From: Siphonodentalium dalli
Taxonomy: Eukaryota > Mollusca > Scaphopoda > Gadilida > Siphonodentaliidae
Reading direction: 5' to 3'
Length of the DNA: 64,000 bases
Assembly: GCA_032622095.1 (NCBI GenBank)
Contig: CP136064.1
Coordinates: 251,538,484-251,602,483, forward strand
Each line of letters starts with the position of its first letter. Position 1 is the first letter of the stretch. This document shows, in pieces, positions 1 through 12,759 of the stretch. The translations under genes were made by a program, and so were the position numbers. Under the pieces are notes generated by a model. The model ran no database searches, was not told the origin of the DNA, and worked only from the letters and a program-made list of their open reading frames with translations.

Positions 1-639
1 GTCAATCGGCCCATCGATTTTACCCCAGTTACAGGACCGATTTAAAAAAAATGCTGTACTTGGTCACCTGTTAAATTAATGTAAAATAATCACTGAATTA
101 ATGCGCGTGATGTGCGATCCTGAGTAAAATAATTGAAAGCAACTAATACCACTGCACCAGTTGCACCACGCTCGATTAAATGTACTCAATCCGATCAGAC
201 GGTCCCCATATCATCAATATACAACAACAACGTTTCTTCAAAAATACGCTTCAGTTATTAGAACCGATTAATTGCAACAAAATAATGCCAACCACTGTCT
301 GCTATGGTATCAAATTTCCCAAAAACGTTATTTATCAACATTTTATTCAACGAAATATGGCCGTATTATCACTTGAGTATCACGAAATTTGGCCGTATCA
401 GCATACTGCGCCTCAGAACGTATCACCTAAGCATAAGACATCATTTGTCAATCTCTTTCAGATGTGTCAATCGGCCCATCGATTTTACCCCAGTTACAGG
501 ACCGATTTAAAAAAAATGCTGTACTTGGTCACCTGTTAAATTAATGTAAAATAATCACTGAATTAATGCGCGTGATGTGCGATCCTGAGTAAAATAATTG
601 AAAGCAACTAATACCACTGCACCAGTTGCACCACGCTCG
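1..639. repeat. Partial tandem duplication, 466-bp period
   Basis: Bases 1-173 recur almost exactly at 467-639, so the window opens inside a tandem duplication of about 466 bp whose second copy is interrupted after about 173 bp. The shared part includes an A-rich run followed by a CTGTACTTGGTCACC stretch. No coding potential is evident; the reading frames across it are short and differ in composition from protein-coding DNA. The first copy begins before the window, so the true number of units is unknown. Confidence 0.85.
183..362 (+). repeat. Dispersed repeat, copy 1 (partner at 60710-60903)
   Basis: This segment aligns, with scattered substitutions and small gaps, to the reverse complement of 60710-60903. 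Both share a core of CCGATNNGANGGTCCC, a CAACAACAA run, and a stretch ending near CAACATTTTNTTCAACGAAA. It is probably a fragment of a transposable element family. Ends are not resolved and no target duplication was seen. Confidence 0.7.
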
Positions 640-1623
640 TCTTCTCTGTTGAGTCATTCATATAGGAATCAGGGAGCTAAATGTGTTCTAGAGTCGGGGA
701 GCGAGTACACCGTGGAACCCTAAAGGTGAAGGTAACTGAAGAATGACCTTCACCTGATACATGCGACACGTTGTTAAAGGATGACATCGCGTTTATTTGA
801 TTTGTACATAATATCTAAATAATTTAAACTGGTGAATGAATGGGGGAATGGATTTTTGTGAGCGGGAAATTTATTTAACTAGCTGCTGTAGTTCTGGATT
901 TTTCCAGATCAAATTTGGCTGTGGGATAGCCCCGTCGTACACTTGGGGATTTATTTTTAAAAGTAAACACATGACCTATGATTTTTCTTGCATTTTCGTG
1001 ATCAACTGGTGTCAATCTAGCTGGGTAAACATCACTGGTATGGCCTGCAGGCTTCAATTCTGTGAATTTGGCGGAAACGTTAACACTGTCGCCTATGGGA
1101 AACCATTTAGTTCAGTGATTCCTATAACGCCAGTGTGTATTAAGTTGTATGACTGCGGTTAATGTGAGCGTGCTTTGTAGGTATCTGATATGTGTGACCA
1201 GCTATATATTTCGGATCATTAGCGTTTTGAGTTTAATTGCGAAAGCACGTCGTTTCTTTGATTCCACATAAAGTATCTGTATACGTTGTCAGTTGTGATT
1301 ATTCTAGACCCTTTGTCTCTTCTACCGTATGGCGTAATGGAATTGGAATTTATAGGGTGGCAGATAGCCCCACGCACATCCCACAGTTATTGAGGAAACT
1401 TATCACTTACTGACTGTTGTTAACACGATTATATTACTACCATGATCATTTTATTTTTATGATGTCAAAAATCTTATTGCACGAGCATTTTGCTGAATTT
1501 AAACGAATCTTTTAAAATTTGGTGTTTTTTCATTGGTCATTGTGTTCATCGACTACCTATTGAAATCGGATTATTCCGTCAATATTATCAGGTTCTATTT
1601 CAGAGGAACAAATGAGAGATAAG
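640..1623. other. No recognisable feature
   Basis: About 1 kb of AT-rich sequence with only short reading frames on both strands. No splice-bounded exon, RNA gene or terminal inverted repeat was recognised here. Confidence 0.5.
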
Positions 1624-1627
1624 TTAA

Positions 1628-1772
1628 CCCTTTCATGGCGGGTGTTGTGCTGGTGCAGCATTAAAAACCCTGTGCCAGTGTATTCTCTTATATATGCGAG
1701 TCTCCCTATAAAAGAGAATGAATACACTGGCTCTATTCTGGCTGCACCCGTAGAGATCATACTCCACCAGTT
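1628..1772. mobile_element. Degenerate piggyBac-type MITE
   Basis: The left end is TTAA followed by CCCTTTCATGGCGGG, matching the termini of the better preserved element at 5131-5462. The interior contains an imperfect inverted pair, GTGCCAGTGTATTCTC at about 1671 and its complement ending near 1731, the same hairpin module found at four other places in the window. The right terminus has decayed; a TTAA near 1773 is the likely right target copy. TTAA target sites with CCC-starting termini are typical of piggyBac and some Kolobok elements; without a transposase the assignment is an inference. Confidence 0.55.
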
Positions 1773-1943
1773 AAATACATGCACGAAATACCATTTGAAA
1801 GAGGAAGCTCCAACACATATTATCAGCTTATCCGGTCGTATAAACTGTGAACATGCTGTTTTGTCACGGTACCGACGTGTTTTATGTGCTTAATTTCGAT
1901 CTGGTCTACTGCCAGTCTAATATTATCAGTGGAAGGGGAATAG

Positions 1944-1993
1944 CTCTCTCTCTCTCTCTCTCTCTCTCTCTAACGGGGGGGGGGGGGGGGGGG
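1944..1993. repeat. (CT)n followed by a G19 run
   Basis: A (CT)14 microsatellite (1944-1971) is followed after three bases by 19 consecutive G residues (1975-1993). Such a tract is prone to slippage and to assembly or sequencing error, so the exact length is uncertain. Confidence 0.9.
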
Positions 1994-4900
1994 TATTGGT
2001 GTGAATATGATAATCTCTTGGTGGACACTCCTAGGCCACAGCTGTTGCGTATTCCGGTAGCATATACATATTTTTGGTTCCTCTTCCAAATGGTGTATAT
2101 AGTATGGACTATGATGCATGTATAAAATGTGATCTATGAATTCGATAATTAAGTGGGTCTCTAAGTATAGATGATGCCATGAATCTCTAGTCCAGCTGCG
2201 CTCGTTAATATCATAATCCATCAGTTTAATACCTGCATGAACATTATGATGTTCTGGTGGGGAAGTTTATAACATTGAAAACAAAACCAACAAACAGTGC
2301 AGGTAATATATTTCTTAGTTAATATCTGTTCCTTAACAGTGTATATCACAGCAGATGAAGGTCTCAGCTCGAGATTGCATGATTTAGGTGACTTGTTGGG
2401 CCAATTTTTATTTGCATCGTTACAATCGTGGAATTTCTCCCTGAAAATAATTCATTGTTGCGATATCGACTCACAAAAGCACCCCCTATACTATACGAAA
2501 TGGATTAAGGAACAAGTATTCACAAAGAAATATATTCCCGGCGCTCTTTGTTCAATATTATAAAGTTCCTCTTCAGAACAGGTCAGAAATAACAAAGTTC
2601 GCGTGTTTTGAACGGGTGGAATATGATTTTTACCGGGGTATAGAGATTCATGACATGATCTACTTAAAGTATATTCTGTGGACGGGAGATTACTCATGGG
2701 TAAGTCACGCGATGGGTTTGCTAACGAAGTGGAATGATGTTAACTGCATATAATGCCAGATATGCGAGCATTAGAAGACCTCTGATACTGCCGAACAATA
2801 GGAACAATATTGTGCAGGGCGTCAATCGAGGACGCCGGATCAATCCAATAACAGGGACTCTGTGTCGGATCCACTTGGGGATAGCGCGTGACTCTGGTCT
2901 AATAATTATATTCAAACAGAGCGGGAGCGCGGCACATCCGAGTGTTGAACGGTCATCTGGGAAAAGCAGAATCGTGAGGATTTCTCTGATTACCACATTT
3001 ACCTACAACTGACTGAGGTTGTCAACAGGATCTCTCAGTAAGCGCGCTGAACCGGCTGTGATATGTGACGGAGGTCTACCAATTTATGTATAGGGGCGAG
3101 CACTTTTATATTCTCTCAGTGCAATACTGGCAGGACAGGTTGAGTTGTCCTAACACTTTGCACTTAACGCACTTATATTTATTACACGCTTGTTCCTCGA
3201 ATTACAGTTCTCCTGCTGTTCCATATTTACAAATCCGTATGAAAGACGTTGACGTCACGTACACAACCAGGGACGCCGGAAGGTCCAAAGGGAAAGGGGG
3301 CAAACCACCTGTACAAAACGTAAATCGGATATAACCAGACTCCGTCTCATTACTTTCATCTGTGACGACACTGGCACTATAAAACTGATTTCAGGGATGA
3401 AGGGGGAATCCCCATTTTGTGAAAACTCATTAATTTACAAGGTAATATTTTAAATTGCTATTCACACATAGATCTATGGAATATTAATTGCTTTTGTGGG
3501 AAGCAATTGATTGGACAAGTAACACATCATTCGATGGACAAGTAATTTCTTTGGCTAGATTGCTCCCGTTTGAAATAATTTTAACCACGAGGGCACCTAG
3601 ACCGTAAGTTTATTGAAATGAAACACGGATCCCTCCGTAAGCGCGTTGAACCGACTGTGATATGTGACGGAGGTCTACCAATTTATGTTCAGGGACGAGC
3701 ATTTTATACTCTTAGTGCCAATGGTAAGGCAGTCTGTGCTACATAACACTTTATACTCAGTGCGTTTATATTTAGTTTTTGGGCCACGTGTACGCGACAA
3801 CGCAATTTCGCCCTTATAAAAAAAACACTCCAGTATACCAGGGTAAATACACCGTGGCATTTGCCGTGGTGTTTGGAACAGGCACATTTTAACAGGGTGT
3901 TACTCTGGTATAATTTGTGCAGTGAAAATGGAACCATCCATGTATTTCACCAAGGTATTTTAAGTATGTAATCTTGAATTTGTATATTCCCCGTCGGTAT
4001 GCATTCAATGACTTCCAAAGCTGAAATCCAAAGTATTGATAGCTTCAGAAAAATACTGTTATAGCAAGTCCTAATTCAGAGCACAAAAGTTATCAATACA
4101 AAGCTGTGAATAGTAACTCACACACGGAGATAGGAAAGATAAAACATTTCAGTAGATTTGTACTAATTTATCCAGGTTGAAGGTCACTTTAAAGTAGCAA
4201 TACACAATTTCCAGCAGTTTTGGCCAACCTGGGATGGGGTAGTTTGCTTCAAATCTATGCTGAGCATCAAGCATTTTTTTTTCGACAGAAATGGTAGATG
4301 TAATCAAATGTCTGTACTTAACCTTCTTCATACAGTTGTTTGTCACTGAGTTATTCCCCTTGGTTTGCACACACAAAACGCTTAATTTTTGAACTATTTT
4401 GACTAAAAGTTACCATTTTCAACACAAAAGCAAACAATGACAGACCGAATGTCAGTAAATAAGCTTCTTCCACATGATAGAGCTATGTTAGAGCTGAGAA
4501 ATATTTGAAATAGAACAAATGTTATCGTAGAAATTAAAAAAATAATGTCTTACATGTCAGAATAAATCGTGTTCTGCTACCCAACATGACTGTTGCTGTC
4601 CTGCCCTTTGTTGTTGGTCTACAGAACGACTGTTTCACTGCATACACTGTGAAACAGATTTGAACACACGGCATAGTTGTGGGTTCGACTATGAAAACTG
4701 AGAACATTCAGGTTGCTGAACGCAGTTCGGCCGAACATTTCCGCTTGTATCTTATTACACCTCGTGGGAATATGTTGCAAATTAGAAAATTAAGACTAAA
4801 TTTATCACCATTTTGCACGCGATATGGACTCTTATTTTTCGAAAAATAAACGAATCTCTTTCGCACTCCTACTGTATTTCGCTGGTATGGTTTATAGATC

Positions 4901-5126
4901 GTGTATCAGAGCTATCGAGAGGTCGGTGTCTCTTTCCGAAGCGGAGGTTGTATTTATAATAATCTAATGTGCTCGTTATAGTACCATCTCCCGTCGAAGG
5001 TGGCTGATTCGTTTGACTCCAAGTTAACCATCGCGTCAAGTTGATATTTTTTCTTAACATCATAGCTTTGCCCTATCAGCAATTCAGCAGAACCCCACCA
5101 GCATCATAGAAAATTAGCTGGACCAC
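1994..5126. other. No recognisable gene; one internal direct repeat
   Basis: Apart from the direct repeat at 3029/3630, this 3.1-kb stretch shows only short open frames on both strands with no domain I recognise. The pair of overlapping frames near 2721-3012 on opposite strands has no family resemblance and is most likely chance. Confidence 0.45.
3029..3730 (+). repeat. Direct repeat pair about 605 bp apart
   Basis: Bases 3029-3130 and 3630-3730 are diverged direct copies. Both contain GTAAGCGCGNTGAACCG, TGATATGTGACGGAGGTC and TACCAATTTATG, and similarity continues weakly for another 80 bp. This may be an old tandem duplication or two copies of one short element. Confidence 0.65.
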
Positions 5127-5130
5127 TTAA

Positions 5131-5462
5131 TCCTTTCATGCCGGGAGCTGCGCTGGCGCAACATTAAAGACCCTGTGCCAATGCATTCTCTTATTATATG
5201 CGAATCGACCATAGGTTTTTTTTCTTAAATTACAATTTTTATCATTTATTATCATCATTTCTTAAATTCTTTAAAAACATATTTATCATTCTTTCATTTT
5301 TTTCTTACATGTTTTAAAAATTATAAAAAATAATATAAAATTTTTGTTAGGCCAATGTATTCTCTTATATATGCGAGACGACCTATGGTCGACTCGCATA
5401 TATAAGAGAATGCATTGGCACATTGTTTTCGCAAAATTCAGGAAGTTCCAGTCATGAAAGGG
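5131..5462. mobile_element. piggyBac-type MITE, TTAA target duplication
   Basis: The element is bounded by TTAA at 5127-5130 and 5463-5466. Its inverted termini read (C/T)CCTTTCATG on the left and CATGAAAGG on the right. Inside lie an unpaired left half of the GCATTCTCTTATATATGCGA module (about 5176-5205), an AT-rich centre, and a complete palindrome of the same module at about 5350-5416. No transposase is encoded, so it would depend on a transposase supplied elsewhere. The TTAA duplication and CCC-like ends favour piggyBac; Kolobok is the alternative. Confidence 0.75.
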
Positions 5463-5519
5463 TTAACCTGAGGTGATCCTTATAAAAGTGATAATATCGT
5501 GACACGCCATATGCGCTAA

Positions 5520-6210
5520 GGGTACGTTCACACATCCGCAAGTTTGCACGTTATGTTTTACAGACATTTTGTCGCAGAAAACCACATGGTACCAGGGATT
5601 GAACAGAAGCATACATATTTGGACAGGATGACACGAGTGTGTTAATGGGTTTGTTGATACGGCACGAGTTTTAACGTAGAAGGCTTATACATTAGGCACA
5701 CATATGGCTTGTTTTGTGATAAATTATGTGATGATGTTGTTATGTTATAGTTCCGGTTTCATGGTTGAGGCGAACGTCATGTACGTCATTTGACGTCAAC
5801 GAGATGCGCATGGAGCGTATACGTTGCATACGGATTTGTAGATATGGAGCAGCAAGAAAAGTGTACTTCTAGGAACAAGCGTGTAAATAAAAATGTATCT
5901 GCTAACTATACCAGAAGAACAATCTCTGTAGATCCAACTGCAGCGATGCTACCGAAATTTATCTGTAAATATAGCATGCAATTATCTCCTAAGAATCAAT
6001 CACACAATAATTTGAACCCAAATCAGCAACACCGTTAGGCCTACATGTGGAACTACAATAATTTTACTTCTCGTGTTGTTAAGCTTTGGTAAAGATGAAT
6101 TGTATATATGCACGTTTCCTTTCATGCATAATCTGGCACCGTATGGTTTTCGACGACGACATGGCTGCAAAACATATACCGTGAAAACTTGCAAATATGT
6201 GAACGTACCC
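5520..6210. mobile_element. Harbinger-like MITE, TAA target duplication
   Basis: The ends are GGGTACGTTCACA (5520 onward) and its inverted counterpart TGTGAACGTACCC (ending 6210), with further weaker pairing for about 50 bp inward. The trinucleotide TAA flanks both sides (5517-5519 and 6211-6213). A 3-bp TWA-type duplication with G-rich termini is typical of PIF/Harbinger elements. The 82-codon frame inside (5790-6038) has no transposase motif that I recognise, so the element is probably non-autonomous. Confidence 0.75.
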
Positions 6211-6213
6211 TAA

Positions 6214-7543
6214 TATGCTAATACGACCCTAAATTCCAGCCAACCAATCAATCAACCAGTCAACCAACCAACCAATCAACGCATCCAATGCTTCAACACA
6301 TACGTTTCTCGAATCGCAGCCTGTGTCTAATCAACGGCACCGGTGCTTATATTCTAATCGAGTGCTAGCAAATATAGTGCTAATTGGGTCAGCACATTGT
6401 GTTCAACTTGCCCCAAGTAACAACCGGTAAATAGGTTAAGGAGACAGGCGTCTATCGTGTCAGGAGTACGGGGCCCCCTTATTGGATTAGGTGCCACAGT
6501 TCTGCGCAACAGGAAATTGGGAGTCTTTTGATTTCTTGTTCTTTAATTACAATGTCAACAGTAATAAGAACAAAACTAATTGAATGGCTGTTGATTAACA
6601 GAAGCGTCTCGTGTGGCGACATTCCGTCCAGATCCCTCCTTAGATTGCTCTTGGTTATCGTTTATTCAAAGGGTCGATTCGATTAGTCACAACGAATTTG
6701 ATGGTGTAAAACAGAACAGGAAAGATACTAACACGATTTATTGAGGTGCTCGTTGTTCTGGCAGTGTGAACTAATTTGACTTCTTAATCTGGAACGCGAA
6801 GTTAGGAATAACCCAGCTGTAAATATCAAATTGATTGATTACTCGGGTTTTAACGTCATTTCAACCGCTATGTCAATCACGACTAAGAACAGAAGAAACG
6901 TACTGGATAAGATAACACCCTGAGCTATGTATCAACCATGTGTACACATAGCAGCATATATATATAAGAGAACACATTTAACTACTTGGAATCAAGAACT
7001 GACTATAGTTTGCAATCATATAACAATCTAAAACACATAAGACTGGCCAAAGTACAAGGCAGAGTTCAGTCCCCTCGCCATCGTGACGCTGATCTGACCG
7101 CTGCCACCACGTATACATAATGTAAGGAAATCGTCAGTTTTTTATTTTAGAATTTTGTCGGTTAGAATTCATTCTTCATTATTCTGAGAATTTGAACTGT
7201 CAACAATCATTTGGACATTGGTCCGATCAAATCGAAATGAGTTGTAACCGTCACAATTAATTAATAAAACATGTAAGATGTAACCGTTTCTATACTAAAT
7301 ACTCATTGGTGAGTAATTCCTTAGGAAATGTTCACATAATAAGTTCAACAAACGACCTATTATCTGAAAAATTCTCACCAGAAAATATGAATCGTTCTCC
7401 AATTGTATTATTTTTCGTATGTCTGTCGTCTGCTATTTTTTTTATCAGGACACCCCCCCTCCAAATGAATTATAGCCTATTACAATGTATACTTTTAAAA
7501 CTGATTTTGAGAATCCATTTAGTAAAGAAACGGTTAATTTATT
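6214..7543. other. No recognisable feature
   Basis: AT-rich sequence including a (CAAC/CAAT)-rich patch near 6240-6285. No gene, RNA or bounded repeat was identified. Confidence 0.45.
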
Positions 7544-7693
7544 ATATAAATATTGCACGGCTTGGAGGTGACTATGCCAAAATAGTGGTCCGAGGGGAGG
7601 AATAGTCCCCGAGCCGGAGGCTCCGGGACTATTCCTCCACCGAGGACCTCTATTTTGGCATAGTCACCGACAAGCCGTGCAATATTTATTATA
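7544..7693. repeat. Near-perfect 150-bp palindrome (hairpin/MITE)
   Basis: Two arms of about 70 bp (7544-7613 and 7624-7693) are almost fully complementary, from ATATTGCACGGCTTG at the outside to a GC-rich apex GAGCCGGAGGCTC. The arms contain GTGACTATGCCAAAATAG and its complement. The flanks are AT-rich. It resembles palindromic MITEs; no target duplication is clear. Confidence 0.8.
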
Positions 7694-8381
7694 TTTTATC
7701 GAACGTTCTTCATTCTGTCCAAGGACCCATAATGTCAAACAATTCACAATCATCTATATTCCTATGTATCCCCTTTTCATTGCAGAATTATTTCAAATTT
7801 TCAATGCAAATTTTTTTGTTTCATATGTTTTTTTGCTTGTCAAATTTTCTTCAATAAATTGCCCGGCTTCTATAAGTTCTAATTCGGAAAATCTTAATTT
7901 TTCTTCCTCAGGAATGATTGTTGCCATTTTGACTTGCAATGGAAAGAAAACGTCGTTGTTGTTGTTATTGTTAAACAACGATGTCAGTTCAAAACAATGA
8001 TTTTTTTTTTATCGAAGACAAACTGAAGATTCGTATGGAAAATTTGGTAGCGCGAACTAAGGAAATAGACACAAATATCGAACAACATTAAGAATTTGCT
8101 TACGATCATTTATTGTGCTCTAGTTGTCGATTACAAAGACCTTTCGGACAAAAACATGTTGAACTTTTGCAGCGAGGCGGAGATAACTTTCAAATTACCT
8201 CCCCGGAATAGTGGGCATGCTAAAAATAGATTTCTGGATATTCCAAGCGATAGTGGATATGCTAAAATTAGGAAATCCACTATCGTGTCGTGGACGACAC
8301 TATCAATAATAGTGAAAGTCAAGCAACCAATCACAAGCGTGGATAAGGCTTAGATAATCACGTGAGATAAAATATATAACA
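7694..8381. other. No confident gene
   Basis: A minus-strand frame at 7793-7978 begins after an Asn repeat with an ATG-initiated, charged sequence and then breaks. A short inverted motif involving CCACTATCG occurs near 8250-8285. Nothing here is strong enough to name. Confidence 0.35.
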
Positions 8382-8743
8382 CTAGCCGATGAGCACGACG
8401 TTGTCCGGGCTATTCAAAAACCAAATTTCAAGTCGATAGCTCCACCCGTTTCCGAGATCTGGTCTACGCATGCGCGAAGCTGGCGTCACACGGGCTCGGC
8501 GACCCGACAAAATTTGTACCCGGCGCAAGATACATTCACATAGCAAATTTCAAGTCGATAGCTCCACCCGTTTCCGAGATCTCGTCTGTGCATGCGCTGC
8601 ACGGGCGTCGCACGGGTTCGCCAATACGACAACTACACACACGTACCAAGTTTCGTCCCGATCGGTCGAGAATCGTAGATTTGTATTAATGACAGACACA
8701 CAGACAAACAGACAGACGGATTGTTTCAAAAATATATAGGAGA
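8382..8743 (-). mobile_element. Helitron-like copy 1 (type I, 362 bp)
   Basis: The 3' end (plus-strand left) is CTAGCCGATGAGC next to a CCCG/CGGG hairpin. It contains about two units of the 122-bp repeat, then a short (CAGA)-rich tract before the TC end. One hairpin base differs from copy 2 (GAGCACG versus GAGCCCG). Confidence 0.8.
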
Positions 8744-9486
8744 CTAGCCGATGAGCCCGACGTTGTCCGGGCTATTCAAAAACCAAATTTCAAATCGATA
8801 GCTTCACCCGTTTCCGAGATCTGGTCAAAAACCAAATTTCAAGTCGATAGCTCTACCCGTTTCAGAGATCTGGTCTGCACATGCGCGAAGCTGGCGTCGC
8901 ACGGGCTCGGCGACCCGATAAAATTCGTATCCGGGGACAGATACATTCACATACCAAATTTCAAGTCGATAGCTCCACCCGTTTCCGAGACCTCGTCTGC
9001 GCATGCGCGAAGCTGGCGTCGCACGGGCTCGGCGACCGGATAAAATTCGTATCCGGTGCAAGATACAGTCACATACCAAATTTCAAGTCGATAGCTCTAC
9101 CCGTTTCCGAGATCTGGTCTGCGCATGCGCGAAGCTGGCGTCGCACGGACTCGGCGACCCGATAAAATTCGTATCCGGGGCAAGATACATTCACATACCA
9201 AATTTCAAGTCGATAGCTCCACCCGTTTCCGAGATCTCGTCTGCGCATGCGCGAAGCTGGCGTCGCACGGGCTCAGCGACCCGATAAAATTCGTATCCGG
9301 GGCAAGATACATTGACATAGCAAATTTCAAGTCGATAGCTCCACCCGTTTCCGAGATCTCGTCTGCGCATGCGCTGCACGGGCGTCGCACGGGCTCGCCA
9401 ATACGACAACGACCACCGCCTGGTCAAACTACACACACGTACCAAGTTTCGTCCCGATCGGTCGAGAATCGTAGATTTGTATTAAG

Positions 9487-9532
<46 letters not shown>

Positions 9533-9554
9533 GGTCTTCAAAATATATATGAGA
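8744..9554 (-). mobile_element. Helitron-like copy 2 (type I, 811 bp)
   Basis: This is the richest copy in internal repeats: five 122-bp units with GCGCATGCGC-type cores near 8880, 9002, 9124, 9246 and 9368, then a (CAGA)n microsatellite at 9484-9533. The first 100 bp include a duplicated fragment of the region next to the end hairpin (CCAAATTTCAA appears twice before the first full unit). Confidence 0.8.
9484..9533. repeat. (CAGA)n microsatellite inside Helitron copy 2
   Basis: A run of the tetranucleotide CAGA with one CAAA interruption lies between the 122-bp repeats and the 5' terminus of the element. A tetranucleotide tract in this position is a hallmark of the bivalve pearl/HINE group. 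Confidence 0.9.
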
Positions 9555-10385
9555 CTAGCAGGTTAGCCCGCCACCGGCGGCTTGTCCGAAACATGACATT
9601 TTTTATATATTTTTTTTTAATTTTTAGCTCCACGCGTTTCAATAAGAAAAATTTGTACGCGGTAGATCCACCCGTTTCCGAGATCTGGTCTGCGCATGCG
9701 CGAAGCTGGCGTCGCACGGGCTCGGCGATCCGATAAAATTTGTACCCGGCGCAAGATACATTCACATAGAAAATTTCAAGTCGATAGCTCCACCCGTTTC
9801 CGAGATCTCGTCTGCGCATGCGCTGCACGGGCGTCGCACGGGCTCGGCGACCCGATAAAATTTGTACCCGGCGCAAGATACATTGACATAGCAAATTTCA
9901 AGTCGATAGCTCTACCCGTTTCCGATATCTCGTCTGCGCATGCGCTGCACGGGCTCGGCGACCCGATAAAATTTGTACCCGGCGCAAGATACATTCACAT
10001 AGCAAATTTCAAGTCGATAGCTCCACCCGTTTCCGAGATCTCGTCTGCGCATGCGCTGTACGGGCGTCGCACGGGCTCGCCAATACGACAACGACCACCG
10101 CCTGGTCAAACTACACACACGTACCAAGTTTCGTTCCGATCGGTCGAGAATCGTAGATTTGTATGAAGTACAACACACACACAAACATAAATATATAAGA
10201 GAGATATGTAAATTAGTTAGATTGTATCAAAATATATAGGAGATATATGTAAATGATCTACACACCATTACTGGTGTTTGTCAAAGTTTAGTGGGGTATA
10301 TCAATACTCATTCACGATCATATCATTGAGGTCCGGAGGGTGTGGGCTATCTCTCGAATACACGGAGTTCTCAAAATATATAGTA
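9555..10385 (-). mobile_element. Helitron-like copy 3 (type II, 831 bp)
   Basis: The end hairpin differs from copies 1-2: CTAGCAGG then a CCGCC-ACC-GGCGG stem. It carries four repeat units, one about 6 bp shorter, and then a unique right part (about 10170-10380) shared with copy 8, including GGTCCGGAGGGTGTGGGC. Confidence 0.8.
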
Positions 10386-11572
10386 CTAGCAGGGTAGCCC
10401 GCCACCGGCGGCTTGTCCGAAACATGACATTTTTTGTTTTTCAATGAGTTAATTGTGACATTTGTTTATATTTTTTTTGAATTTTTAGCTCCACGCGTTT
10501 CAATAAGAAAAAATTGTACCCGGTAGCTCCACCCGTTTCCGAGATCTGGTCTGCGCATGCGCGAAGCTGGCGTCGCACGGGCTCGGCGACCCGATCAAAT
10601 TTGTACCCGGCCCAAGATACATTCACATAGCAAATTTCAAGTCGATAGCTCCACCCGTTTCCGAGATCTCGTCTGCGCATGCGCTGCACGGGCGTCGCAT
10701 GGGCTCGGCGACCCGATAAAATTTGTACCCGGTGCAAGATACATTCACATAGCAAATTTCAGGTCGATAGCTCCACCCGTTTCCGAGATCTGCCTTTCTG
10801 CATAATATTTCGAGCGATAACATTGCATTGAAATGTCAGACTCCCACCGTGAACCTCAACACGAAGTAAACACGTGTTTCGAGCGATAACATTGCATTGA
10901 AATGACTCCCATCGTGAACCTCAAGACGACGTAAAACACGTGTTGCGTTCTAGGAAATGCACTCAATGCAGATGCTAATAACGTTGACTTCGTATATATA
11001 TATATAATGACGTTATTAACCCCGGCCGTGCCGTTTGAGCTGATTTTTATGACTGGGAGTGGAGTACGGGTGCTCGGAGCTTCTGGAAAACGCGTGGACG
11101 ACATCGTACGTGATATTTTACCTTTAGATAGGAAGTTTGAGCTCAATCTGTCCAGCCGTTCCCGTCCTAATGTACTATTTCGAGCGATAACAATTGTCAG
11201 ACTCCCATCGTGAACCTCAACACGAAGTAAACACGTGTTTCGAGCGATAACATTGCATTGAAGTCAGACTCCCATCGTGGATCCCCAAGACGACGTAAAC
11301 ACGTGTTTGTTCCGGTATAACTTTGGAGACTCTGACTTCATATATATATATAATGACGTTATTAACCCCGGTCGTGCCGTTTGAGCTGATTTCGATGACT
11401 GGGAGTGGATAAAGGGTGCTCAGAGCTTCTCGAAAACACGATTACGGCGGTGTCGGTGGGATTTTACACTTACATACGAAATATGATCTCAATCTGTACA
11501 CGCGTTTTGGATTCTATGAAGTACACACACACACACACATATACGAAGTCTCAAAATATATAGTATAGAAGA
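10386..11572 (-). mobile_element. Helitron-like copy 4 (type III, 1187 bp)
   Basis: Two 122-bp-type units are followed by a distinctive 800-bp segment with repeated TTTCGAGCGATAACATTGC and AACACGTGTTT motifs and two TATATATATAATGACGTTA boxes. Copies 4, 5 and 6 appear identical over nearly their whole length. Confidence 0.82.
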
Positions 11573-12759
11573 CTAGCAGGGTAGCCCGCCACCGGCGGCT
11601 TGTCCGAAACATGACATTTTTTGTTTTTCAATGAGTTAATTGTGACATTTGTTTATATTTTTTTTGAATTTTTAGCTCCACGCGTTTCAATAAGAAAAAA
11701 TTGTACCCGGTAGCTCCACCCGTTTCCGAGATCTGGTCTGCGCATGCGCGAAGCTGGCGTCGCACGGGCTCGGCGACCCGATCAAATTTGTACCCGGCCC
11801 AAGATACATTCACATAGCAAATTTCAAGTCGATAGCTCCACCCGTTTCCGAGATCTCGTCTGCGCATGCGCTGCACGGGCGTCGCATGGGCTCGGCGACC
11901 CGATAAAATTTGTACCCGGTGCAAGATACATTCACATAGCAAATTTCAGGTCGATAGCTCCACCCGTTTCCGAGATCTGCCTTTCTGCATAATATTTCGA
12001 GCGATAACATTGCATTGAAATGTCAGACTCCCACCGTGAACCTCAACACGAAGTAAACACGTGTTTCGAGCGATAACATTGCATTGAAATGACTCCCATC
12101 GTGAACCTCAAGACGACGTAAAACACGTGTTGCGTTCTAGGAAATGCACTCAATGCAGATGCTAATAACGTTGACTTCGTATATATATATATAATGACGT
12201 TATTAACCCCGGCCGTGCCGTTTGAGCTGATTTTTATGACTGGGAGTGGAGTACGGGTGCTCGGAGCTTCTGGAAAACGCGTGGACGACATCGTACGTGA
12301 TATTTTACCTTTAGATAGGAAGTTTGAGCTCAATCTGTCCAGCCGTTCCCGTCCTAATGTACTATTTCGAGCGATAACAATTGTCAGACTCCCATCGTGA
12401 ACCTCAACACGAAGTAAACACGTGTTTCGAGCGATAACATTGCATTGAAGTCAGACTCCCATCGTGGATCCCCAAGACGACGTAAACACGTGTTTGTTCC
12501 GGTATAACTTTGGAGACTCTGACTTCATATATATATATAATGACGTTATTAACCCCGGTCGTGCCGTTTGAGCTGATTTCGATGACTGGGAGTGGATAAA
12601 GGGTGCTCAGAGCTTCTCGAAAACACGATTACGGCGGTGTCGGTGGGATTTTACACTTACATACGAAATATGATCTCAATCTGTACACGCGTTTTGGATT
12701 CTATGAAGTACACACACACACACACATATACGAAGTCTCAAAATATATAGTATAGAAGA
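11573..12759 (-). mobile_element. Helitron-like copy 5 (type III, 1187 bp)
   Basis: It has the same length and apparently the same sequence as copy 4, including both AATGACGTTATTAACCCC boxes. Such identity means recent duplication or ongoing homogenisation. Confidence 0.82.

Noticed and set aside
7793-7978. Minus-strand frame starting MATIIPEEEKLRFSELELI, vaguely like the N-terminus of Crypton/KIAA1958-type proteins
   Set aside because: Resemblance is weak, the frame stops quickly, and no recombinase domain follows in any frame.
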